From: Actinomycetota bacterium
Lineage (GTDB): Bacteria > Actinomycetota > Acidimicrobiia > IMCC26256 > PALSA-610
NCBI GenBank assembly: GCA_005772765.1
Contig: SXIR01000220.1
Span: 1 to 36,803 of the forward strand
Direction of reading: 5' to 3'
DNA length: 36,803 nt
Shown here: piece after piece, positions 15,034 through 23,806 of the stretch
Numbering within the stretch: position 1 is the first letter of the stretch
How the letters are laid out: every line of letters begins with the position of its first letter
The notes under the pieces: generated by a model
The model's database searches: none
What the model saw: only the letters and a program-made list of their open reading frames with translations
Told to the model about the DNA's origin: nothing
Made by a program: the position numbers and the translations under genes

Positions 15034-15801
15034 ATGACGAGCGTCTCGCACCCTGCGCTGCGCATCGACGACCTTCACGCCGGGGTCGACGACCGGGAAA
15101 TCCTGCGTGGCCTGTCGCTCGCGGTGCCCGCGGGCCAGATCCACGCGCTGATGGGCCCCAACGGCAGCGGCAAATCCACCCTGGCCAACGTGTTGCTCGG
15201 GAATCCGGCGTACTCGGTAAGCGCCGGGACCATCGAGCTGCTCGGCGAGGACATCACCGACCTGCCGCCTGACGAACGAGCCGCCCGCGGCCTGTTCTTG
15301 GGAGTTCAACACCCCGAAGAGATCGGCGGCGTGTCGGTCCTCAACTTTCTCCGCCAGGCGATGAGCACCCGTAAGGGCATCGAGAACTATTCCGTCCTCG
15401 AGGTCCGCCTCCACGTGCTCGATTGGTGCAAGCGTCTCGGCATGGATCAGCGCTTCGTCGAGCGCTACCTCAACGAGGGCTTCTCAGGCGGCGAACGCAA
15501 GAAGAACGAGATCCTCCAAATGGCGTTGCTCGAACCCGAGTTCGCCGTGCTCGACGAAACCGATAGTGGTCTCGACATCGACGCACTGAAGGCCGTCGCC
15601 GAGGGCATCGCCATCGTGCGCGCGGAACGCCCCCAACTCGGCATCTTGCTCATCACGCACTACCACCGGATCCTCGATCACCTCGCGCCCGACGTCGTGC
15701 ACGTGCTGATCGATGGCCGCGTCGTCGAGACCGGCGGACCCGAACTCGCTCGCGTCGTCGAGGACCAAGGGTTCGACGCGTTCCGCGCCAAGGTCGCGTG
15801 A
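15034..15801 (+). CDS. sufC: Fe-S cluster assembly ATPase SufC (first copy)
   Basis: The 255-residue ABC ATPase has Walker A MGPNGSGKSTL (Lys47), the SufC-specific GLFLGVQHPEEIGGVSVLNFLR, signature FSGGERKKNEILQM, Walker B EFAVLDETDSGLD and the switch His in LITHYHRIL. SufC powers the SufBC2D scaffold. The start at ATG 15034 lies behind the palindrome at 14998-15019. It is followed by sufS (1-base gap) and sufU. SufB and SufD are not here but 20 kb away on the other strand beside a second, clearly diverged sufC (33573-34457). Whether this copy pairs with that SufB/SufD is unknown. Confidence 0.92.
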   Translation: MTSVSHPALRIDDLHAGVDDREILRGLSLAVPAGQIHALMGPNGSGKSTLANVLLGNPAYSVSAGTIELLGEDITDLPPDERAARGLFLGVQHPEEIGGVSVLNFLRQAMSTRKGIENYSVLEVRLHVLDWCKRLGMDQRFVERYLNEGFSGGERKKNEILQMALLEPEFAVLDETDSGLDIDALKAVAEGIAIVRAERPQLGILLITHYHRILDHLAPDVVHVLIDGRVVETGGPELARVVEDQGFDAFRAKVA

Positions 15802-15802
15802 C

Positions 15803-17035
15803 ATGAGCTCGCTCGACGTCGAACGCATTCGCGGCGACTTCCCCGCGCTCCAACGAGTGGTCAACGGTCGCCCCGTCGTGTTCCTCGACTCCGCGGCATC
15901 GGCACAAAAGCCCGAGTCCGTGTTGCGCGCCATGGACGACATCTACCGCGGGAGCTACGCGAACGTGCACCGCGGCGTCTATCAGATGGCCGAAGAAGCA
16001 ACCGCGGCGTTCGAGAACGGCCGGGCCAAGGTTGCGAGTTTCATCGGAGCGCCGAGCCGCGACGAACTCATCTTCGTGCGCAACGCCACCGAGGCGATCA
16101 ACCTGGTTGCGTACTCGTGGGGTCGAGCGAACCTGCGCGCGGGCGACGTGGTCGTCGTCAGTCACATGGAGCATCACGCCAACGTCGTTCCGTGGCAGAT
16201 GTTGGCGGCCGAGCGGGGCATCGAGTTGCGGTGGCTTCCGGTCACCGACGACTTTCGACTCGACCTGACCAACCTCGAGGCAACCCTCGACGGTGCGCGC
16301 CTGCTCGCCATCACCGCGATGAGCAACGTGCTCGGAACCATCAACGACATCCGCCCGCTGGCCGATGCCGCGCACGCTCACGACGCGCTCGTGCTCGTCG
16401 ACGCGTGCCAATACGTTCCGCACCTCCGCACCGACGTCGCCGCCTGGGACGCCGACTTCGTTGCCTTCTCGGCGCACAAGATGCTCGGACCGTCCGGTAT
16501 CGGCGCGCTGTGGGCTCGCCGCGAACTCCTCGAGGCCATGCCGCCGTTCCTCGGCGGCGGCGAGATGATCCGCGACGTGCGCCTCGACGGGTTCACCACC
16601 AACGACCTGCCGTGGAAATTCGAAGCCGGCACGCCGGCAATCGTCGAAGCCGTCGGCTGGGGCGCCGCGATCGACTACCTCGAAGCGTTGGGCATGGACG
16701 CCGTGCGCGATCACGAAGAACGACTCACCCGCTACGCCCTCGACGCGCTCACCGATCGGTTCCCGCAGATCAACATCTACGGACCGCAGGACGTGTCGGT
16801 GCGCGGCGGCGCGATCTCGTTCTTGTTCGACGACATCCATGCCCACGACATCAGCCAGGTGCTGGACCAACACGCCGTGTGTGTGCGGGCAGGGCATCAT
16901 TGCGCCAAGCCGCTGATGCGCCAGTTGGGCGTTCCGGCGACCAGCCGAGCAAGCTTCTACATCTACAACACCGAAGCCGAGGTCGATGCGCTCGTCGTTG
17001 CGTTGGCCGAAGCCGAGACCTTTTTCAAGGTCTAA
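15803..17035 (+). CDS. sufS: Cysteine desulfurase / selenocysteine lyase SufS
   Basis: This 410-residue PLP enzyme of the group II NifS family starts at ATG 15803 (MSSLDVERIRGDFPAL), one base after the sufC stop. It shows VFLDSAASAQKP, NVHRGVYQMAEEAT, FVRNATEAINLVA, SHMEHHANVVPW, AFSAHKMLGPSGIGALW (PLP lysine) and VCVRAGHHCAKPLM with catalytic Cys near residue 367. It removes sulfur from cysteine and hands the persulfide to SufU. Enzymes of this group also cleave selenocysteine, which could supply selenide to the SelD encoded 3 kb upstream; that link is inference. Confidence 0.94.
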   Translation: MSSLDVERIRGDFPALQRVVNGRPVVFLDSAASAQKPESVLRAMDDIYRGSYANVHRGVYQMAEEATAAFENGRAKVASFIGAPSRDELIFVRNATEAINLVAYSWGRANLRAGDVVVVSHMEHHANVVPWQMLAAERGIELRWLPVTDDFRLDLTNLEATLDGARLLAITAMSNVLGTINDIRPLADAAHAHDALVLVDACQYVPHLRTDVAAWDADFVAFSAHKMLGPSGIGALWARRELLEAMPPFLGGGEMIRDVRLDGFTTNDLPWKFEAGTPAIVEAVGWGAAIDYLEALGMDAVRDHEERLTRYALDALTDRFPQINIYGPQDVSVRGGAISFLFDDIHAHDISQVLDQHAVCVRAGHHCAKPLMRQLGVPATSRASFYIYNTEAEVDALVVALAEAETFFKV

Positions 17036-17069
17036 GCCAAGATCCGCGCGAGCCCTTAGGCTGGTTCCA

Positions 17070-17552
17070 ATGAGTTCGAACCTGGAAGATCTCTACCGCG
17101 AGGTGATCCTCGACCACTATCGCTCGCCGCGCAACCGTGGCGAGCTCGAGGTACCGCCGGCGACCAAGACCGACGGGTTCAACCCGTTGTGCGGCGACGA
17201 GGTGACGGTGTATCTCCAGGTCGATCCGGAAACCGACACGATCGTCGACATCAAGATCCAGGGCCAGGGTTGTTCGATCAGCCAGGCGTCCACGTCGATG
17301 ATGAGCGCTGCGGTGAAGGGCCAGTCCGTCGACGAAGCCCGCAAGTTGATCCGTGCGTTCAAGGCGCTCATGAGCATTCACGAACACAAACTCGAGGGCG
17401 AATCCGACGGCTCCGACCTCGCGTCCGACCTCGAAGGTGTCCGCCTCGGCGACCTCGAAGCGCTCCAGGGCGTGGTGAAGTTCCCGGTCCGCATCAAGTG
17501 CGCAACCCTCTCGTGGAACACGCTGGCGCAGGGACTCGACGAACGCGGGTGA
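17070..17552 (+). CDS. sufU: Zinc-dependent sulfur transfer protein SufU
   Basis: The 160-residue protein has the SufU zinc ligands Cys41 (NPLCGDEV, with Asp43), Cys68 (GQGCSISQAS) and Cys144 (IKCATLSW), and the 18-20-residue insertion between the second and third Cys (SIHEHKLEGESDGSDLASD) that separates SufU from IscU. It takes the persulfide from SufS. The ATG at 17070 is preceded by TTAGGCTGGTTCCA. Its stop codon is inside the hairpin at 17547-17564, marking the end of the sufC-sufS-sufU unit. No sufT follows. Confidence 0.93.
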   Translation: MSSNLEDLYREVILDHYRSPRNRGELEVPPATKTDGFNPLCGDEVTVYLQVDPETDTIVDIKIQGQGCSISQASTSMMSAAVKGQSVDEARKLIRAFKALMSIHEHKLEGESDGSDLASDLEGVRLGDLEALQGVVKFPVRIKCATLSWNTLAQGLDERG

Positions 17553-17564
17553 CCAAGGTCACCC
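17547..17564 (+). terminator. Hairpin overlapping the sufU stop codon
   Basis: GGGTGACC-AA-GGTCACCC is a perfect inverted repeat (7-bp stem, four-base loop), and its left arm contains the TGA of sufU. The run GTATTT follows. It probably ends the sufCSU transcript. Confidence 0.6.
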
Positions 17565-17738
17565 GTATTTCGCGCAGTTCGCCGGCCTGACCGGGAAGTT
17601 CGCGGGCTTCGTCATCCGTTGGTCGCACTGGCGACGAAGTTCCGAAAGGCGATACCGAAACCTGCCGATCGTTGGGTAGGGTGACCATCCAGTCGATGGC
17701 TGTCGGGAACGGCAGCCAAGACCACGGTAGGAGGACTG

Positions 17739-17921
17739 ATGCAGACCGACGAGTTGGTGAGCCAGATCGACAAGGCGCTGCAACGCTTTGCCGCTCGCGA
17801 CCTCATCTCCGGAACCGAGATCTGCGACTTCCTCCTCGATCTTCGCATCGCGGCGTTGCGGATCGACGACGAACTGCGCCAGCTCATCGAGAGCGAACAG
17901 ACCGCGGCTCCGACCTCCTGA
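17739..17921 (+). CDS. Small hypothetical protein (60 residues)
   Basis: The ATG at 17739 has one of the best ribosome sites of the window (GTAGGAGGACTG). The product is acidic and fully helical in appearance (MQTDELVSQIDKALQRFAAR, then ICDFLLDLRIAALRIDDELR), with a heptad-like spacing of Leu/Ile that suits a small coiled-coil or helical-hairpin dimer. There is no signal peptide or metal motif. It is separate from sufU by 186 bases and convergent with the helicase gene. I do not recognise the family. Confidence 0.65.
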   Translation: MQTDELVSQIDKALQRFAARDLISGTEICDFLLDLRIAALRIDDELRQLIESEQTAAPTS

Positions 17922-17980
17922 GTGCGGGCCGACGTGGCCGTACCGTCATGCTGCGAGCGTGACGACGGGTGACTCGCCAA

Positions 17981-17994
17981 CCTGGTGTACCAGG
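17981..17994. terminator. Short hairpin between convergent genes
   Basis: CCTGG-TGTA-CCAGG is a 5-bp stem with a four-base loop in the 83-base gap between the small ORF and the helicase. It is the only clear stem there, but it is weak. Confidence 0.3.
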
Positions 17995-18004
17995 CCGTCG
18001 GCGT

Positions 18005-19813
18005 TCATTCGCAGACGCAGTCGACCCGCTGATCCAGGACCTGCCAGCGGAACTGCACACCGTCTGACATCGCGCCGCACCCGGTGCAACGCGTCCGCCA
18101 GACCCGCTCGACTTGGACGATCTCGAGTGGCGCCTGACCCGTCGACAAGCGCGGCGCAACCGGTTTCGGACGTTCGATGCGCGGCAGGTTCGTGAGCGCC
18201 AGGCCGAGAAACGGCCCTTCCGTCGCCGAGAACCCCGCCAAGCGCGTATCGAGGCGGGCGACCACCGCGTTGCGGACGGGTTCGGCAAGCGCGGCGCGGG
18301 TGTAAGCCGCCAAGGCGTACATCGTTTCGACGCCGACACCGGCGACGAGTCGATCGAGCCCGTCAGGAGCGTCGGGTTCGGCAAGCAGCGAGGCCGGGTC
18401 CAACTCGCGGAGGGCCGCGAGCGCGTCCGCGTGTGCTTCGAGTCGTTCGGGATCAGGGACTTCGGTGGGCCCTGGGGCTCGTAAGAACGCGGCGAGTGGT
18501 TCGAGTTCGTCGGCCGCGAACACCCGCGTCGAGGTCGAGATCCGTTCGATCTCGTCGAGAAACCCGTCGCGATCGGCACGGTGCGCCGGATCCTCTTGGG
18601 TGTCTGCGGCGAACATGATCAAGAACCGCGCGGCCACCCCAGGCTGCTTGCGGCGAAGGATCCGCCCCATCCGCTGGATCATCTGCCGTCTCGTCCGGCT
18701 CGCGCTCATCACCACGCCGAGGTTCGCGTCGGGCACATCGATGCCCTCGTCGAGCACACGCGGCGCGGCAACAGCGTCAAGATCGCGAGCGCGCAATCGG
18801 TCGAGGATTTCTCGGCGACGATGCCGAGGTGTCGAGCCCGTCATCAGATCGATCGACACGTGCGGATCGAGACGGTTGATCGCATGGTTTGCGGCTCGCA
18901 CGGTCTCGGTGAAGATCAACGCACCGTCGGCATCGGCAATCGCAGTTGCCAGGCTGCCCAGCAGTTCGTACTTCCCGCTCGTCTCGGCGACGATCTCTCG
19001 TCGTTTCGCGAACGCGTCGAGGTAGTCACGGGCCGCGCGTCCGTCGGCACCGGCATCTCCTTCGGCCAAGTGCGCGACGGCGGCAAGAAAATCGCCGAAC
19101 GGTTCGAGCGGCATGTGCGGGATCGCCCGCAAGTGCGTCCGCGCCGTGACCAGACGATGTTCCGTTGCGGTGTACTCGGCTCGCTCGGCGAGCGACAACG
19201 GCACACCGACGAACGCGACGCGCGGCGGCGCACACACGCCGTGTCTGATCGCTGCATCGAATCCGTAGCGGTGACAAACGCCGCCGAAGTAGGGAATCAA
19301 CAGATCGGTCACGCCGTCATCGGCCCGCTCGAGGGTGGCGGTCAGGCCGAGCCGTTCTCGGTACTGCGGCAACATCGCTCGGCGCAGCACCCGGCCCCCG
19401 AGTCCATGGCACTCGTCGGCGATCAACAAACCCTCGCGACCACCCGGAGGACGGGGGCGATGGGCCGCGGCCGAGTGACGGGTGGCGACGAGCACATCGC
19501 AGAGCTCGGGCCGATCGCGCCCGGCATCGCCGAGACGACCGATCCGCGCGCCGGGCAACGCCCGGGTCAGGCGGGAACACCACTGCTCCATCAGCACCCG
19601 CGAGGGGACGAGGACCAGCACGAAGCGGCCGCGACGCAAGGCATCGGCTGCGGCCGCAATCGCGACGTCGGTCTTTCCCGATCCGGTGACCGCCTCGATC
19701 ACACCCCGACGGCCGCAGCGCAACCAACTGACGAGTGCGTCCAACTGCCACAGGTAGAGCTCGTCGACCACGTCGGGTGCAGTCGCGGGGTCGGGTTCGG
19801 GCGGGTGGATCAC
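18005..19813 (-). CDS. XPB/UvsW-like superfamily 2 DNA helicase
   Basis: The GTG at 19811-19813 gives 602 residues. Motifs in order: LYLWQLDALVSWL (Q-like), EAVTGSGKTDVA (Walker A, Lys47), VLVPSRVLMEQW (Ia), IADECHGLGG (DECH box), LGLTATLERADDG (III), GALIFTETVRAANHAI (IV), DEGIDVPDANLGVVMSASRTRRQMIQRMGRILRRK (V-VI). The C-terminus has CTGC and CVC, a possible zinc ribbon. It is an ATP-driven DNA or RNA translocase of the DEAD/DEAH (COG1061) type, probably in repair or restart. About 50 bases separate its start from the end of the TPR gene upstream on the same strand, so they may share a transcript. No nuclease partner is next to it. Confidence 0.85.
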   Translation of the reverse strand: MIHPPEPDPATAPDVVDELYLWQLDALVSWLRCGRRGVIEAVTGSGKTDVAIAAAADALRRGRFVLVLVPSRVLMEQWCSRLTRALPGARIGRLGDAGRDRPELCDVLVATRHSAAAHRPRPPGGREGLLIADECHGLGGRVLRRAMLPQYRERLGLTATLERADDGVTDLLIPYFGGVCHRYGFDAAIRHGVCAPPRVAFVGVPLSLAERAEYTATEHRLVTARTHLRAIPHMPLEPFGDFLAAVAHLAEGDAGADGRAARDYLDAFAKRREIVAETSGKYELLGSLATAIADADGALIFTETVRAANHAINRLDPHVSIDLMTGSTPRHRRREILDRLRARDLDAVAAPRVLDEGIDVPDANLGVVMSASRTRRQMIQRMGRILRRKQPGVAARFLIMFAADTQEDPAHRADRDGFLDEIERISTSTRVFAADELEPLAAFLRAPGPTEVPDPERLEAHADALAALRELDPASLLAEPDAPDGLDRLVAGVGVETMYALAAYTRAALAEPVRNAVVARLDTRLAGFSATEGPFLGLALTNLPRIERPKPVAPRLSTGQAPLEIVQVERVWRTRCTGCGAMSDGVQFRWQVLDQRVDCVCE

Positions 19814-19865
19814 CCCGACACGGTATCGGCGCCCCGGCCCTTGACGAGGACTCTGCGACGCCCGT

Positions 19866-21131
19866 TCAGTCCAGCAACGATTCGGATCGGACGCGGAGAC
19901 CGCGTTCGACGGTGCCCAACCGCGTCGCGGTACGAGCCAGTTCGGCCGCACCTGCGTCGTCGCCGTTGATGTGCAGTGCCCACGCCAGTGCGTCGGCCGC
20001 GAACACGTTGTCGGGCCGAGCGGCGAACGCCTGTTGTGCGTAGGCCAGCGCGGTTGCGGGGTTGCCGTGATTCGCCTCAAAGATCGCAGCTTCGAGATCG
20101 ACCACCTGGCCGCTGGCTGCCTGGAGCTCGTAGCCAACGCGTGCGGTCGACCAGGCGCGTTGGGCGCTCGTCCGGTCGCCTGCGTCGTCGTGCAGCTCAC
20201 CGAGCAGTTCGAGCGCGGCCGGGATCGGGAGACGTTGCGTGAGGCGTTCGAGTTCTTCGATCGCGACCTGGAGCGAACCCGTCGCGGCCAAGGCTCGCGC
20301 CCGCCCGACGATCGCAACCGGGAGCGCGGGACGGTCTGCGAGCGCAGCGTCGAACTCGGCGAGCGCACCTTCGGCATCGCCGCGCAACCAGAGGAGGTCA
20401 CCAAGCAACGCGCGCACTTCGGCCTGATCGATCGGCGCGTCAGCACCCGCGGTCGCGGCAGCGCGCATCGCTTCGATCGCGCCATCGAGATCACCGTTGA
20501 GTTGGCGGAAGTACGAGACTCGGGCATAGACAGCCAGACCGGGCTCGGACACCGTCAGCCGGTCGAGCAAGTTGGCGGCCATGGCGTAATCACCGAGCTC
20601 GATCGCGGCGTCGAACCGCACGACGAGTGCGGCGTCGAGATCAGCGTTCGTCGCGAGGACTCGATCGGCGAGGTCGCGGGCGGTGGCGAACTCGTGGCGT
20701 GACAACGCCAAGGTCGCGCGCCCGAGCAGCGTCGCATCGTCGTCGCGGACGATCCCGTCGGCCCGGTCGAGCGCCCGCTCGGCGAGTTCATAGAAGCTCG
20801 GGTCGCCGTCGGCCGCCGAACGGACGTAAGCGATCGCAAGCGCTTGCGTCGACCGCAGATCCGTGGGATCGCTCGCAACCGCCGCCTCGAGCGCCGCAAC
20901 GTTGCCGGGACCCGCGTCGGTCGGGGCAACGGTTCGCGTCGCGGTCGCTCGGGATTCGGACGCCACGGTCGCATCTGCCGTGACGAACCGGGTCATCGCG
21001 AACGCCGCCAGCATCACGAGCGCGCCGGCTGCGCCGAGACCGCGACGACCCGACGAGCGTTCGGGAGGCCGACCGGAGTCGGCCTCCCGAAACCCAGGGT
21101 CGACCACGGAGGAATCGACGTTTGTCGTCAC
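19866..21131 (-). CDS. Membrane-anchored TPR protein
   Basis: The 421-residue protein begins with GTG at 21129-21131. Residues 29-48 (RGLGAAGALVMLAAFAMTRF) are a single membrane segment. From about 75 to the end it is built of 34-residue helical repeats: ALAIAYVRSA, LGRATLALSRHEFATARDLADRVL, ELGDYAMAANLLDRL, LRGDAEGALAEFDAAL, GNPATALAYAQQAF and NGDDAGAAELARTA. TPR proteins are scaffolds for other proteins. It lies 17 bases after the DUF4331 gene, so the two are co-transcribed and the TPR domain may face the same extracytoplasmic space as the DUF4331 product. Confidence 0.75.
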   Translation of the reverse strand: MTTNVDSSVVDPGFREADSGRPPERSSGRRGLGAAGALVMLAAFAMTRFVTADATVASESRATATRTVAPTDAGPGNVAALEAAVASDPTDLRSTQALAIAYVRSAADGDPSFYELAERALDRADGIVRDDDATLLGRATLALSRHEFATARDLADRVLATNADLDAALVVRFDAAIELGDYAMAANLLDRLTVSEPGLAVYARVSYFRQLNGDLDGAIEAMRAAATAGADAPIDQAEVRALLGDLLWLRGDAEGALAEFDAALADRPALPVAIVGRARALAATGSLQVAIEELERLTQRLPIPAALELLGELHDDAGDRTSAQRAWSTARVGYELQAASGQVVDLEAAIFEANHGNPATALAYAQQAFAARPDNVFAADALAWALHINGDDAGAAELARTATRLGTVERGLRVRSESLLD

Positions 21132-21148
21132 CGTGATCGAATCCCGCG

Positions 21149-22531
21149 TCAGGCGTCGTAGCCGCTGTGCGGCGACCCGACGTAGGGGAACGACGTCAGG
21201 AACTCGACGTCGTTGGCGTCGACCCCATCGGTCAACGCGTTGTTCGGGAACACGTTGAAGGCAGGTGTGAACGGCGTACCGCCCGCAACCGCCCGCAACT
21301 CGATGTCCGTGACGTCGTCGACGAGACGGCGACCGTTCGGGAACCCGTCGTTCTGGCCGGCGAGCAGACCGAGCCGATCCTGGCTCGCGAACGGAGTCGG
21401 CGCGATCGAGGTGTTCAGCCGGATCATCTCACCCGGCACGACGTTGGCCGGTTGGTTCAGACCGGGGATGCCGGTCAAGAAGATCGGGATGATGTCCTTC
21501 GAACGAACCGAGTCCGGCGTGTCCACACCGGGGTAGAGCACCTCGATGAGGTTCGCGAGTTCGGGTCGGGCGACGTACTTCAGGAACTGCGGGTCGTCGA
21601 CGGGTTCAGAACTGTTGAACAAGTCCTTCTTCCCGAGCGGAATGACCACCTCGTTGACCAGCGGCATACCCAAGCGGGACACCTTCGTCCACGAACCGAA
21701 GTCGAAGTCACGTCCATCGCCGAGCACCTGCACCTTGCGGCGGTAGGTGTCGCTCCAGACGCCGATCACCGGTTCGCTCTCGGTGACGACGCGACGCTTG
21801 GGAATCTGCAACGCGATGGTGTGCACGTTGAAGCCCTCGAGTCCGTCGATGCCCGCCTCGTTGTTCGGCGGGGTAATCAGATGAGCCTCGTTGAGGGGAC
21901 GCAACGCACCAAGGTCGAACACCGAACCGAGGTCGACGAAGAAGGGATCGTCGCGAGGTCCGGCGAACACCTTGATGCCGCCATCGAGTTCGTACGTTGC
22001 CGCGTCGGCAAGCGCCGGGTAGTCCGGAGTCGAACGAGGTCCAACGTTGGCCGGTGCGACTTGGAGTCGCTCGGCGAGTACCCGTCGCCGGCCGTCCTTC
22101 ACCTCGACCACGCTGTAGAACTGGCGGACGTTGAGGTCCGGGTCGTTCAGCGCGGTCACCGGTCCGGTGTTGTACAGGAACGTCTCGGGGTTCCGCAGTT
22201 GCGAACGGAACCGGAACTCGTAGGTGACGTCCGAGACAGCATCGCCGTCGTTGTCGACCTCGAATGTGTAGAGCACGTCGTCGCCGAACTTGTGGAAGTT
22301 CGGACCACCCTGTGCCGCTTCGAAGGGAACCCAGTTCCCGATGAGGTTGACCTTGTTCGGCGCGTCGGGAGCAACGAACGCGTAGACGTCCGTCGTGTCG
22401 GCTACCGGGTCCTGCGAGATCAGTGGTGCCTCGCGGTGACTCGATGCATCGCCCGTTTCGAGCTGAGATGCAACAAGCGCACCGGCGACGCCGATGACCC
22501 CCAGTACCCGCAGCGAGTGTTTGATTCGCAT
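21149..22531 (-). CDS. Secreted DUF4331 family protein
   Basis: The 460-residue protein starts at ATG 22529-22531 after AAAGGAAGGAATCCGCA. Residues 7-29 form a signal peptide (LRVLGVIGVAGALVASQLETGDAS). The family start ASSHREAPLISQDPVADTTDVYAFVAPD follows, with FHKFGDDVLYTFEVDNDGD. Later segments include IALQIPKRRV, GVWSDTYRRKV, RLGMPLVNEVVIPLGKKDLFN and the ending EFLTSFPYVGSPHSGYDA. The His and Asp placed early (SHREAP, DTTDVY) are conserved in the family. Its function is unknown. It is paired with the TPR gene downstream. Confidence 0.85.
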   Translation of the reverse strand: MRIKHSLRVLGVIGVAGALVASQLETGDASSHREAPLISQDPVADTTDVYAFVAPDAPNKVNLIGNWVPFEAAQGGPNFHKFGDDVLYTFEVDNDGDAVSDVTYEFRFRSQLRNPETFLYNTGPVTALNDPDLNVRQFYSVVEVKDGRRRVLAERLQVAPANVGPRSTPDYPALADAATYELDGGIKVFAGPRDDPFFVDLGSVFDLGALRPLNEAHLITPPNNEAGIDGLEGFNVHTIALQIPKRRVVTESEPVIGVWSDTYRRKVQVLGDGRDFDFGSWTKVSRLGMPLVNEVVIPLGKKDLFNSSEPVDDPQFLKYVARPELANLIEVLYPGVDTPDSVRSKDIIPIFLTGIPGLNQPANVVPGEMIRLNTSIAPTPFASQDRLGLLAGQNDGFPNGRRLVDDVTDIELRAVAGGTPFTPAFNVFPNNALTDGVDANDVEFLTSFPYVGSPHSGYDA

Positions 22532-22617
22532 TGCGGATTCCTTCCTTTGTCGGCCCGTTGGCCGTGCTTGACCATCGGGCCGGTTGGTTCGCCGGATCTG
22601 TCCTGCGCCGGAGAGGT

Positions 22618-22644
22618 GCGCGGCCGCCGGCGCAACGGCCGCGC
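22618..22644 (-). terminator. GC hairpin between the secreted hypothetical gene and the DUF4331 gene
   Basis: GCGCGGCCG (22618-22626) and CGGCCGCGC (22636-22644) form a perfect 9-bp stem with a nine-base loop, 21 bases past the stop of the upstream minus-strand gene at 22666. No T-run is seen. Confidence 0.5.
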
Positions 22645-22665
22645 CCTCCTACTTGCCCCGTGCAC

Positions 22666-23604
22666 TCATCCTGAGTGCGCCGGAGACACTGTGATCACGC
22701 CGACGACGAGCCACCGCTCGCCGATCGGCGCGAGTACGAGATCGTGGTGCACACGCGGACCCCGCAGTTCGACCGTCGAAGCCCACGTCGCGATGTCAGC
22801 ACCGAACGCCGCGACGAAGGGCTCGATGCCGAATCGGTCGGTGAGGGGTTGCGCTGCAGATCGCACGCGCGCCGGTACCCCCTCGCACAGCGCGTCGACG
22901 AGGTCGGGCGCACCATCGCCGATCAGACCGCCCGACCACTCGTGCGGGTTGACCAGGGCATCGATTCCCGCGCAGTCGCGGCTCGCGGCAAGCCACGCCT
23001 CGGCCGCGCCGACGACGCCGCTCACCTCGGCGAGTGTTCGCGAGACCAACCGGGGTGGATACTGCACTCGAAAACCGTTGCTTTCTGCGACGGTGTCGAA
23101 CTCGGCGACCACCCGTGGCGGGACGAGACCGAGGGTCGGCGACAGTTCTGCGGCGTACTCGATGGTCGCAACGACCGGGCCTGTTCCTTGGGAACCTTGG
23201 ACGTCGGTCGCCGCCAGTTCGAAACCGATGATGCGCGGGCGCGCAGCCGCCGAACGCTCCCACTGCGCGACGAGGCCGGCTTCGCGGCGACTCGACTCGC
23301 TCAACAGATCCCAGGACCGTTCGTGATCGGCGTCCCGTTCGGCGTCGAGAAAGGTCCGAACCGCCGCCGTGGGGCTCGGTGCGTCGATTGCCAGCTCGAC
23401 CTCTTCGCGACCTGCGGTCTCGGCCACGAGGGCTCGATCAGGCACCTTCGTGAAGTCGAACTCGGCAACCGAGCGTTCCTCGTCGAACGGAGACCCAACT
23501 GACGGTCGTTCGGGGTCACGCGCCGTCACCCGGGCAACGGCGACGCCCAGCGACGCGGCCACCACCGCTCCGACGACCGTGCGACTGATTCGAGACCTGA
23601 ACAC
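22666..23604 (-). CDS. Hypothetical exported or membrane-anchored protein
   Basis: The GTG at 23602-23604 follows AGGAGCGCG, giving 312 residues. Residues 8-26 (TVVGAVVAASLGVAVARV) form a signal peptide or anchor without a clear cleavage or lipobox motif. The mature part has two similar alpha/beta segments: PTAAVRTFLDAERDADHERSWDLLSESSRREAG (NTF2-like start) and VSGVVGAAEAWLAASRDCAGIDALV, ending with HHDLVLAPIGERWLVVGVITV. This suits an NTF2/SnoaL-like or 'lumazine-binding-like' extracytoplasmic domain, which is inference. It has two Cys that could pair. It is divergent from the L,D-transpeptidase gene. Confidence 0.65.
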   Translation of the reverse strand: MFRSRISRTVVGAVVAASLGVAVARVTARDPERPSVGSPFDEERSVAEFDFTKVPDRALVAETAGREEVELAIDAPSPTAAVRTFLDAERDADHERSWDLLSESSRREAGLVAQWERSAAARPRIIGFELAATDVQGSQGTGPVVATIEYAAELSPTLGLVPPRVVAEFDTVAESNGFRVQYPPRLVSRTLAEVSGVVGAAEAWLAASRDCAGIDALVNPHEWSGGLIGDGAPDLVDALCEGVPARVRSAAQPLTDRFGIEPFVAAFGADIATWASTVELRGPRVHHDLVLAPIGERWLVVGVITVSPAHSG

Positions 23605-23806
23605 CGCGCTCCTGACGATCGGCGACAACGGAGGGTGTTCGGCGAAGAACCCGCGCGAGGATCACCAAAAAAGCCCTGTTTTTCTTAGGTTTTCGTCATC
23701 CAATCGGTCGGCGACTCCGAATACCACGCGTTGCTGCGAGCGGGTTGCGACAAGCCGCGCCACCGAATTCGGTCCTGGACTCGGTAACGTTTCGTCTATC
23801 TCCGAC

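Noticed and set aside
18581-19969. Plus-strand frame over the helicase
   Set aside because: It is antisense to all helicase motifs and without a domain of its own.
21167-23326. 719-codon plus-strand frame over the DUF4331 and hypothetical genes
   Set aside because: It covers two minus-strand genes with good ribosome sites and signal sequences; composition is that of a shadow.
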